The translations under genes and the position numbers were made by a program. DNA of 11,672 nt. Origin: Pseudoxanthomonas suwonensis (lineage in GTDB: Bacteria; Pseudomonadota; Gammaproteobacteria; Xanthomonadales; Xanthomonadaceae). Shown here piece after piece: positions 6,607-11,672 of the stretch (the first letter of the stretch is position 1; every line of letters begins with the position of its first letter). The notes under the pieces are model-generated. The model was not told the DNA's origin. It searched no databases and saw only the letters and a list, made by a program, of their open reading frames with translations. The stretch spans positions 1-11,672 of the forward strand of contig QFNC01000046.1 of NCBI GenBank assembly GCA_003240695.1, in the 5' to 3' direction.

Positions 6607-7857
6607 TCACGTCAGTCTGCCTGAGGAGGCGGGCTCTTTCGCGATCAGAGCGAAGACAGCCACAGGGATCGGGGCTGCTGCGGCGACAAGCAGGGGCAGG
6701 GTGTAGTTCCCGGTGCTGGCCTCGAGCGAGGCGAAGATCAGCGGGCCCAGCGCGGTCGAGCCGACGGCGACGGAGGAGACGATCCCGCGGATCGCACCCA
6801 TGTGGGTCGTCCCGAAGGTGGAGGCAACGGTGACGATCTCCACCGTTCGGGCGAAAGCGCCGGCCGCCCCGATCGCGAGCCCGTAGGCCACGGCGCTCCA
6901 GCCGGGGGTGAGAACCGTTCCCCAGGCGAACGCGACGGTGTGCATCGCCATACCGGCGACCATCAGCACCCGGGGACTGACAATCTCGGTGAGCCTGCCC
7001 GCCAGCAGGGTCGCGATGATGCCGGCCACGGCTTGGGGGATGAACGTGGCCGCTGCGGCAGCACTGGAGAGGCCACGCTGCTGGAGGATGTCGAACTGGT
7101 GGAACATCGCCGCGGTGGTGAACATCCCCGAAACGGCGACCGTGCTGGTGAGCACCCAGAACCAGGGCTCCCTCAAGGCCTGTGCGCGCGTGAAATCTCC
7201 GCTGGCCACGACGGCGCCATCACTATCGAGGGCGACGGGCGGGGCTGGCGGGTAGTCGCGGACCACGAACAGCGACAGGGGGACGACGATAACGGCCACG
7301 GCGAGGCCAGCCACGATCCAGGTGGAGCGCCAGCCCGCCTGAACCAGCAGCATCTCCAACGCTAAGGGCGCCAGGGAGATCCCAGCCGACCCGGCAGCCG
7401 AGACGAACCCCAGCGCTGTGCCCCGGTTGCGGGTGTACCAGCGAGCCGCGAACGTCACGGCCGTCAACCCGAGCGCACCTTGGCCCAAGGACCTGATCAG
7501 CATGTACCCGACGGTCACGGTCCATACGTTCTGGATTGCGGACATCCCCACCAGCGCGGCAGTGAATCCCACCGCGATCAGGAGCATCGCGCGGCGCACT
7601 CCGACTCTGTCTACCCAGCGCCCGATCCACGGCAGCACCGCCGCACCGAACAGCGTGCCCACGAGGTAGGCGGTAGAGATCTGGGAGCGGGGGATGCCCA
7701 GGTCCTCGACCATCGGGCCGATGAACACGGAGACGCCGGCTGTCTGCCCGGGCGCGGTCGCGCACATCACCAGCGCGGCAACGACCGCCATGCCCCAGCC
7801 GCCGGCGAAGCGGGCAGGGCGTCCGTCCGGAGACCCTTGTTTCCGGCGCCGGACCAC
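6607..7857 (-). CDS. MFS transporter
   Basis: This major facilitator protein has about 12 transmembrane helices. The loop 2-3 motif is GRWVDRVGVRRAMLL, and helices 4-5 show LGQGALGLTAVTFAARWYTRNRGTALG followed by SAAGSAGISLAPLA, features of the oxalate/formate- and monocarboxylate-type MFS branch. The substrate is not known; efflux of a toxic compound or carriage of an organic acid both fit. The GTG at 7857 (MVRRRKQGSPDG...) gives 416 residues, a normal-length N-terminus, and lies just after the promoter; a longer reading from 7908 would put the operator inside the gene. The -10 is only two bases from this GTG, so the exact start is uncertain, and ATG at 7791 is possible. The stop overlaps the first possible start of the MerR gene. 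It is the first gene of a three-gene coupled operon. Confidence 0.85.
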   Translation of the reverse strand: MVRRRKQGSPDGRPARFAGGWGMAVVAALVMCATAPGQTAGVSVFIGPMVEDLGIPRSQISTAYLVGTLFGAAVLPWIGRWVDRVGVRRAMLLIAVGFTAALVGMSAIQNVWTVTVGYMLIRSLGQGALGLTAVTFAARWYTRNRGTALGFVSAAGSAGISLAPLALEMLLVQAGWRSTWIVAGLAVAVIVVPLSLFVVRDYPPAPPVALDSDGAVVASGDFTRAQALREPWFWVLTSTVAVSGMFTTAAMFHQFDILQQRGLSSAAAAATFIPQAVAGIIATLLAGRLTEIVSPRVLMVAGMAMHTVAFAWGTVLTPGWSAVAYGLAIGAAGAFARTVEIVTVASTFGTTHMGAIRGIVSSVAVGSTALGPLIFASLEASTGNYTLPLLVAAAAPIPVAVFALIAKEPASSGRLT

Positions 7858-7859
7858 AG

Positions 7860-7889
7860 ACCATCCCCTTACGTCACGTGAGTTTTCAA
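7860..7889 (-). promoter_or_regulatory. MerR-type promoter of the MFS-MerR-zinc-ribbon operon
   Basis: On the minus strand TTGAAA (7884-7889) is a good -35 and GATGGT (7860-7865) a weak -10, with an 18-base spacer. The spacer holds the dyad CTTACGT-C-ACGTGAG (7868-7882; six of seven pairs match). The core resembles the SulP and RF3 operators, with the dyad between -35 and -10 as MerR proteins require. Confidence 0.6.
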
Positions 7890-8023
7890 CGCACAGACTC
7901 TCACGCACCTCGAGCCGGGGGCGATCGACAGTGGCTCACACCGCATCTCCCCGGAAAATCCCGTGCGCCGCCAACACTGTCGCCCTCGCTATACGCGGCA
8001 GGTAGAGGGGGCGGGCAGGGAAA

Positions 8024-8071
8024 GGCCCCGCCTCACCGGCGCCAGGGGGTGAGCGCAGTTGAGACGGGGCC
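8024..8071 (-). terminator. terminator after the divergent MerR-like gene
   Basis: GGCCCCGCCTCA (8024-8035) pairs with TGAGACGGGGCC (8060-8071), 11 of 12 positions, and an inner CTCACC/GGTGAG stem fits in the loop. It starts three bases after the stop of the minus-strand regulator, and on that strand the stem is followed by CTTTCCC... giving a short U run: actual tail TTTCCC. Confidence 0.7.
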
Positions 8072-8074
8072 GGT

Positions 8075-8434
8075 CTAAGGCCGATAGAGATCGGCGCGCA
8101 GCTGACGCAGTAGATCTGGCAGCTCCGGATGGGACACCTGACGATGGCTCGCCATGTCGGCCAGGGCGCGATCCGCGGTGAGGGGATTCAGGGACCTGGC
8201 CGCGAGGTGGGTGCGCATCGCCTGGGGACCGCAATCGGCCAGCTCCATCACGCGCAGCACCACGATGGTCGTGATGCTCGGAACGTCAAAAAGCAACTCT
8301 CCGCTCCGCGAAACCCGCGGGGCCACCAGGGCAAGAGCGACGTAGCGGCAGATCGCCGCTGATGGGACCCCGGTGTCGAGGGCAACGTCCGCCAGCGGCA
8401 CCACCGCCGGGGTCTCCCGTTGCTCACTAACCAT
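8075..8434 (-). CDS. degenerate MerR-like regulator divergent from prfC
   Basis: This 119-residue protein aligns in outline with the MerR DNA-binding domain: LADVALDTGVPSAAICRYVALALVAPRVSRSGELLFDVPSI stands where family members read a helix-turn-helix ending in RxxRYYxxxGLxxP and a wing with a conserved YR. The second helix and the wing are diverged. A helical tail (HPELPDLLRQLRADLYRP) may dimerise. There is no separate ligand domain. The ATG at 8434 lies six bases from a -10-like TAGTCT on the minus strand, so the mRNA is probably leaderless. It shares the 40-bp divergent promoter region with the RF3 gene, the usual place for a local regulator. It may regulate that promoter, or modulate the other MerR proteins by mixed dimers (inference). 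Confidence 0.75.
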   Translation of the reverse strand: MVSEQRETPAVVPLADVALDTGVPSAAICRYVALALVAPRVSRSGELLFDVPSITTIVVLRVMELADCGPQAMRTHLAARSLNPLTADRALADMASHRQVSHPELPDLLRQLRADLYRP

Positions 8435-8436
8435 GC

Positions 8437-8466
8437 TTCAAGACTACCCTAACGTGAGGGTAGGAT
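8437..8466 (+). promoter_or_regulatory. bidirectional operator/promoter between MerR-like gene and prfC
   Basis: CTACCCTAACGTGAGGGTAG (8444-8463) has perfect 7-bp inverted arms (CTACCCT/AGGGTAG) around AACGTG. For the plus strand TTCAAG (8437-8442) and TAGGAT (8461-8466) are spaced 18 bases, and the RF3 ATG comes 7 bases after the -10. For the minus strand TAGTCT (8441-8446) precedes the regulator ATG by 6 bases. One site thus governs two apparently leaderless transcripts. Confidence 0.7.
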
Positions 8467-8473
8467 CTAGGGG

Positions 8474-10063
8474 ATGGTTACCGATCTAGACACCAGTGCG
8501 CAGCCGTTGCGTGTGCTCGAGGAGGCCATGCGGCGACGCACCTTCGCCGTGATCTCCCACCCAGATGCCGGAAAGTCGACCCTGACCGAGGCGATGGCGT
8601 TGCACGCCCACGTCGTCGACGAGGCGGGCGTGACCCATGGAAAAGCCAGCCGGGCGGTGAGCCTCTCTGATTGGGGCGAGGTCGAACGCGAGCGAGGCAT
8701 CTCGATCACCTCGACCACTGTGCGGTTCAACTACCGCGACGCGGTGCTCAACCTGGCGGACACCCCAGGTCACTCAGACTTCTCCGAGGACACGTACCGG
8801 GTGCTCACCGCCGTCGACTTCGCGGTCATGCTCATCGATGCCGCCAAAGGCATGGAGGCGCAGACCCGCAAACTGTTCGACGCGTGCCGGCGGCTAGCCC
8901 TTCCGGTCGTGACGGTGATCAACAAGTGGGACCGCCCGGGACTGGAGGCCCTCGAGCTGTTCGACGAGATCCAGGCCGCCACCGGCCGCACCCCGGTCCC
9001 TGTGAACTGGCCCGTGGGATACGCCGGGCGATTCGCCGGACTGCTGGAGCCAGGATCCTCACGCTATGTCCGCCACGAGGTGGTCGACTCCGGCGCCCAT
9101 GTGGCGCGGGAGGAGATCGTGGACGGTGCCACGGATCAACGCCTGGACCCTGGACTCTGGCTCGAGGCCGTCGAAGGCGCGGGGGTCGCCGCCGAACTCA
9201 ACGGCACCTTCGACGCCGGGCAGTTCCTCGCGGGGAAGCAGACACCGGTCCTGTTCACCGCCGCCGCAGGGAACGTCGGAGTGCGGATCCTGCTGGACTT
9301 CCTCACCGTCCATGCTCCCGCCCCCACGCAGCGCAGTGACACCTCGGGAGCCCCCCGGTCCCTGGGGTCCGAATTCTCGGGGTACGTGTTCAAGATCCAG
9401 GCCGGGATGAACCCCTCTCACCGTGACCAGATCGCTTTCGTGCGCGTGAACTCTGGAGTGTTCACGCGAGGAATGGACCTACATCACGCGCAGACCGGCC
9501 GCCCAGTCTCCTCCAAGTACGCCCATCACCTGGTCGGCCGCGGCCGCCACACTGCCACGGCGTCGTGGCCCGGAGACGTCGTCGGATTCGTCAACACCAC
9601 CGGACTGCACGTCGGCGACACCATCCACGCCGGCGCTCCCGTCACCTTCCCCGGCATGCCGAGGTTCGATCCCGAACGGTTCCGCGTAGTCCGCAACCTC
9701 GACGCCGCCCGCCAGAAGCGCTTCACCAAGGGACTGACCCAGCTCGAAGAAGAAGGCGCCATCCAGGTCCTCCGGGACGCGAACGGAAGCCCTGGCGGAC
9801 CGATTCTCGCCGCGGTGGGCGACCTCCAGTTCGAGGTCGCCGTCGAAAGGATGCGCCGGGAGTTCGGAGTAGACGTCGCCCTTGAGCCACCCCTGGACTA
9901 CGAACGCTCCCGACCCCTCCCACGTACCGGCGTCGGCCAGGTCGCGCCGCTTCCCGGTGTCGAGATCCTCTACCGACCCGACGGCGAACCCGTCGCGCTC
10001 TTCCATGATCGATGGCGACTCGCACGAACCCAGGAGAAATTCCCCGACCTCTTCCCCGCATAG
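8474..10063 (+). CDS. prfC: peptide chain release factor 3 (translational GTPase)
   Basis: This 529-residue cytoplasmic GTPase has the same length as Escherichia coli RF3. RF3 recycles class I release factors from the ribosome after termination and contributes to quality control after miscoding. The G1 loop is HPDAGKST (about residues 29-36). The switch I region carries SDWGEVERERGISIT, G3 is DTPGHSDFSEDTYRVLTAVDFAV, and G4 is NKWD instead of the usual NKxD with Leu or Met. Domain II shows FSGYVFKIQAGMNPSHRDQIAFVRV, and domain III shows AVGDLQFEVAVERMRREFGV and ends RLARTQEKFPDLF. Ribosomal-protection resistance proteins are related but larger, so RF3 is the better call. The ATG at 8474 is directly after the -10 (leaderless). 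It is probably an accessory copy, given its transporter/MerR setting. Confidence 0.93.
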   Translation: MVTDLDTSAQPLRVLEEAMRRRTFAVISHPDAGKSTLTEAMALHAHVVDEAGVTHGKASRAVSLSDWGEVERERGISITSTTVRFNYRDAVLNLADTPGHSDFSEDTYRVLTAVDFAVMLIDAAKGMEAQTRKLFDACRRLALPVVTVINKWDRPGLEALELFDEIQAATGRTPVPVNWPVGYAGRFAGLLEPGSSRYVRHEVVDSGAHVAREEIVDGATDQRLDPGLWLEAVEGAGVAAELNGTFDAGQFLAGKQTPVLFTAAAGNVGVRILLDFLTVHAPAPTQRSDTSGAPRSLGSEFSGYVFKIQAGMNPSHRDQIAFVRVNSGVFTRGMDLHHAQTGRPVSSKYAHHLVGRGRHTATASWPGDVVGFVNTTGLHVGDTIHAGAPVTFPGMPRFDPERFRVVRNLDAARQKRFTKGLTQLEEEGAIQVLRDANGSPGGPILAAVGDLQFEVAVERMRREFGVDVALEPPLDYERSRPLPRTGVGQVAPLPGVEILYRPDGEPVALFHDRWRLARTQEKFPDLFPA

Positions 10064-10064
10064 G

Positions 10065-10086
10065 CGCCCCCAATGGGATTGGGGCG
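10065..10086 (+). terminator. hairpin after prfC
   Basis: CGCCCCCAAT (10065-10074) pairs with ATTGGGGCG (10078-10086) with one bulged C and a GGG loop. It begins two bases after the RF3 stop. No U tract follows. It separates RF3 from the next promoter. Confidence 0.6.
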
Positions 10087-10128
10087 TCCACGAGATCTTG
10101 AGTCCGCGCACGATCCACCGACGCCAGC

Positions 10129-10159
10129 TCAGGACGTAACCCTGACGTGCTGGTAGAAT
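10129..10159 (+). promoter_or_regulatory. MerR-type operator/promoter of the downstream MerR gene
   Basis: TAACCCTGACGTGCTGGTAG (10137-10156) is a weaker form of the RF3 operator (ACCCT-NACGTG--GGTAG shared) and runs into a good -10, TAGAAT (10154-10159). A -35-like TCAGGA stands 19 bases upstream of the -10 (10129-10134). The leader contains the tandem GTTCAGTCTGGGA about 10165-10190. Autoregulation by the gene product is likely. Confidence 0.6.
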
Positions 10160-10201
10160 TGGATGTTCAGTCTGGGAGTTCAGTCTGGGAGAGGCGGGTC
10201 T

Positions 10202-10564
10202 ATGTCACGGCAGGTAGAGGGTCACATGATGCATATCGGCGAGGTTGCCGAACGCACGGGGTTGTCCCTGCGGACCATCCGGCATTACGACGAAGTCGGG
10301 CTGCTCCCGCCATCGGGAAGGACCGAGGGCGGCTTCCGTCTCTACACCGAACCCGACGTCGAGCGCTTGCAGCACATCCGGCGCATCGCCCCACTGGGCT
10401 TCACCCTCGAAGAGACCACCGACATCCTCCGGCTGCTCAACGGCGAGGTGAGCGAAGTGCCGCGGGAGGACTACCTGGCCCGCGCCAAGCAAGCCCGAGA
10501 CAAGCTCGCCCGCAAACTCCGCCAATCCGACGAGCTCATCGCCGACCTCGAGTCAGGGGCCTGA
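10202..10564 (+). CDS. MerR-family transcriptional regulator (probable regulon activator)
   Basis: This 120-residue regulator has a well-conserved MerR DNA-binding domain (MHIGEVAERTGLSLRTIRHYDEVGLLPP, then GGFRLYTEPDVERLQHIRRIAPLGFTLEET). A long C-terminal helix (EDYLARAKQARDKLARKLRQSDELIADLE) should form the antiparallel dimer coiled coil. There is no effector domain beyond it and no metal-binding cysteine pair. The ATG at 10202 has GGGAGAGG upstream with 7-base spacing; the ATG pair at 10226/10229 is an alternative with AGAGGG before it. The reading from 10163 is unlikely because it starts three bases after the -10. It is monocistronic and lies between the RF3 terminator and the right repeat. 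Of the three MerR-type proteins in the block this is the most canonical, so it is the first candidate to bind the five shared operators (inference). Confidence 0.92.
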   Translation: MSRQVEGHMMHIGEVAERTGLSLRTIRHYDEVGLLPPSGRTEGGFRLYTEPDVERLQHIRRIAPLGFTLEETTDILRLLNGEVSEVPREDYLARAKQARDKLARKLRQSDELIADLESGA

Positions 10565-10582
10565 TTCCCGCCAAGCGCGGTA

Positions 10583-10603
10583 GCGGGCTCACTTCAGGCC
10601 CGC
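10583..10603 (+). terminator. possible terminator after the MerR gene
   Basis: GCGGGC (10583-10588) pairs perfectly with GCCCGC (10598-10603) around a 9-base loop, 19 bases after the MerR stop, followed by a C/T-rich run (CCACCCCTCCTTCT). Short stem; moderate support only. Confidence 0.4.
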
Positions 10604-10665
10604 CCACCCCTCCTTCTGGCGACAGATGCGGAGATCCGCGTAGGACGGAACGGGAGATCGGCGTC

Positions 10666-10782
10666 TGTCTTATTGGGGTATACCCAGTGCGACAGATCTG
10701 TCGCAGAAGTACGCTTTCGGGCCCTATTGGGAACCGTCATTTTCCGTTCTGAAACTGTCCCCATGGGGTACCCCTGTTTGGC
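10666..10782 (+). repeat. 117-bp direct repeat, right copy (recombination-site-like)
   Basis: This is the gapless partner of 1463-1579 in the same orientation. Here the second palindrome is perfect (GCGACAGATCTGTCGC, 10689-10704) and the last core is perfect (GGGGTACCCC, 10765-10774). Two TGTC-led units share the same plan around a central TA: 10666-10694 (TGTCTTATTGGGGT then ATACCCAGTGCGACA) and 10756-10782 (TGTCCCCATGGGGT then ACCCCTGTTTGGC). Between them lies CCCTATTGGGAACCGT, identical in both copies. A 117-bp region with several dyads is the size and plan of a resolvase res region, but no resolvase gene is in the window. Confidence 0.75.
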
Positions 10783-10845
10783 ACTTTTTCGATGAGGTGC
10801 GGGCGGGTGGGCTCTCGAGGGTCGGCAAGGTAGTGGTAGTGAAAT

Positions 10846-10871
10846 GGCGCGGTTCAGTGTCGTGTCGCGCC
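10846..10871 (-). terminator. possible terminator after the LysE gene
   Basis: GGCGCG (10846-10851) and CGCGCC (10866-10871) form a perfect 6-bp stem with a 14-base loop, 14 bases beyond the LysE stop. On the minus strand the stem is followed by ATTTCACT, a short U-containing tail. Confidence 0.4.
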
Positions 10872-10885
10872 GAACGCTCGAGGCG

Positions 10886-11500
10886 TCAGGTGAGTGACCG
10901 CAGGAGCGTCTGAGTTCCTATTGTGACCAGCGTCAGTGCTGCGATCCCGGTGAGCGCAGCGCGTACTCGGGGTGACGTAGCGATGCCTGGGATGTGTCGG
11001 ACGCCCTCTCCGACGAGGAGGAGCCATGCGAGCATCATGACAGCGTGGACGGCGGTGAACGCGGTGAACAGCGCCGGAGCGCTAGAACCCGCTGTCCGCA
11101 GGTTGGGGACGACCAAGGTGTAGAGGGTGAGGGCCTTGATGTTTGTGATCAGGGCAAGGAACGCCCAGAGAATGAGTCGCCGTGCAGGTGGTTGGGTGGT
11201 CTCGGGCGTCTGTGCGGCGCGAAGGGCCTTGATCCCAGAGAGGATCCCGTAAGTCATGAGGATGGCACCTCCCACGCTGCCAAAGACTGTCCGTGCGGTG
11301 TCGTGCGCAGCGAAGAACTCTCCGATGCCGCTGAACGCAGTGATCGAGGCGATGACTGCGAGACCAAGGGCTGTTCCCGTCCAGACTTTCAAGGGCGCTC
11401 GTTGATCACCACGGCCCGCGGCGTCGATGGTGATCGCGAAGCTTGTGCCTGGGCTGAGGACGAACGGCAACGCGGTGAGGGCCAGTGTCGCGACGCTCAC
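10886..11500 (-). CDS. LysE-family exporter
   Basis: This membrane protein of about 204 residues belongs to the LysE/RhtB type, which exports amino acids or related small molecules. The first helix carries the family signature position as LSPGTSFAITIDAAGRGDQRA (LysE proteins read PGP). Helices are visible at VWTGTALGLAVIASITAF, VFGSVGGAILMTYGI, LILWAFLALITNIKAL, LFTAFTAVHAVMMLAWLLL and AALTGIAALTLVTIGTQTLL, six in total, the usual number. The GTG at 11500 (MSVATLALTALPFV) gives a normal family N-terminus. A reading from 11647 adds about 49 polar residues that overlap the transposase start and look spurious. No Shine-Dalgarno precedes 11500, so an insertion-sequence end may have replaced the native promoter. 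The substrate is unknown. Confidence 0.82.
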   Translation of the reverse strand: MSVATLALTALPFVLSPGTSFAITIDAAGRGDQRAPLKVWTGTALGLAVIASITAFSGIGEFFAAHDTARTVFGSVGGAILMTYGILSGIKALRAAQTPETTQPPARRLILWAFLALITNIKALTLYTLVVPNLRTAGSSAPALFTAFTAVHAVMMLAWLLLVGEGVRHIPGIATSPRVRAALTGIAALTLVTIGTQTLLRSLT

Positions 11501-11634
11501 GGCGGTGGGGGGTAGGAGTGGCGGACAACCTGTGCGGGGCTCGCGGCCAGCACGGCATGACCGGTCCTTGTCAGGGTGTCGCGCGTCAGACTTAGTGGCA
11601 GGGCCGTTATGTAGGTCCTGAAGGAGAGTCAGAC

Positions 11635-11672
11635 ATGGGTAGACCACCCTCGATTCCGGCGGAGAAGAAGAC
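11635..11672 (+). CDS. IS3-type transposase OrfA, N-terminus only (runs off right edge)
   Basis: The 12 visible codons read MGRPPSIPAEKK, the typical beginning of an actinobacterial IS3-family OrfA (helix-turn-helix transposase subunit). A strong Shine-Dalgarno AAGGAG (11621-11626) stands 8 bases before the ATG. The insertion-sequence left end should lie between the LysE start and 11620, but I could not fix its terminal inverted repeat without the other end. Recognition rests on a short stretch. Confidence 0.65.
   Translation, partial: MGRPPSIPAEKK

Noticed and set aside
7858..7908. N-terminal extension of the MFS protein to GTG 7908
   Set aside because: It would place the -35, operator and -10 inside the coding region and adds residues unlike an MFS N-terminus.
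8671..9339. 222-residue second-frame plus-strand reading inside prfC
   Set aside because: Arg/Gly/His-rich frame shadow of RF3 with no domain or ribosome site.
10765..10782. GGGG-led end as a Tn3-family terminal inverted repeat
   Set aside because: Tn3-type ends are inverted, about 38 bp and end in TAAG-like bases; here the copies are direct, internally palindromic and lack that end.
10828..10846. GGTAGTGGTAGTGAAATG as a sixth shared operator
   Set aside because: It resembles the TGGTAG arm but has no inverted partner and no ACGT core, and no gene starts beside it.
1..11672. CRISPR arrays, tRNA or rRNA genes
   Set aside because: No short regularly spaced repeats, cloverleaf-like segments with a T-loop motif, or rRNA-like stretches were seen on either strand.

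Overview
The window is high-GC DNA with strong G/C third-codon preference, ATG/GTG starts, several promoters so close to start codons that the mRNAs look leaderless, and proteins whose closest familiar relatives (CmtR, actinobacterial RNase J, actinobacterial IS3-type OrfA) are actinobacterial. I infer an actinobacterium, probably of the Micrococcales type. Genus cannot be read from the sequence. No tRNA, rRNA or CRISPR array was seen.

Left flank (1-1460): a doubtful membrane-protein fragment at the edge, about 280 bp with no gene, then a cadmium module on the minus strand. This is a CmtR-type ArsR repressor (1002-1361) whose stop codon overlaps the start of a CadD-type cadmium exporter (403-1005), with a dyad-rich operator directly before the repressor.

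Central block (1463-10782): two gapless, directly oriented copies of a 117-bp palindrome-rich repeat (about 76% identical) flank 9.1 kb. Between them lie a small orphan ORF (-), a full RNase J gene (+), a SulP anion transporter with STAS domain (-), a translationally coupled minus-strand operon (MFS transporter, MerR regulator, zinc-ribbon protein of unknown function), a degenerate MerR-like regulator (-) divergent from a full peptide chain release factor 3 gene (+), and a further MerR regulator (+).

Five promoters in this block (RNase J, SulP, MFS operon, RF3/divergent regulator, last MerR) carry variants of one ACGT-centred dyad where MerR-family proteins bind, between -35 and -10. The block therefore reads as one regulon: MerR-type sensors appear to control an RNA-decay enzyme, a translation factor, an efflux-type transporter and an anion transporter. 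I infer a transferable stress or drug response acting on translation and mRNA turnover. The repeats resemble multi-subsite serine-recombinase crossover regions, but no recombinase gene lies inside.

Right flank (10783-11672): a LysE-family exporter (-) and, at the edge, the first 12 codons of an IS3-type transposase OrfA (+), so the flank is also mobile-element territory.
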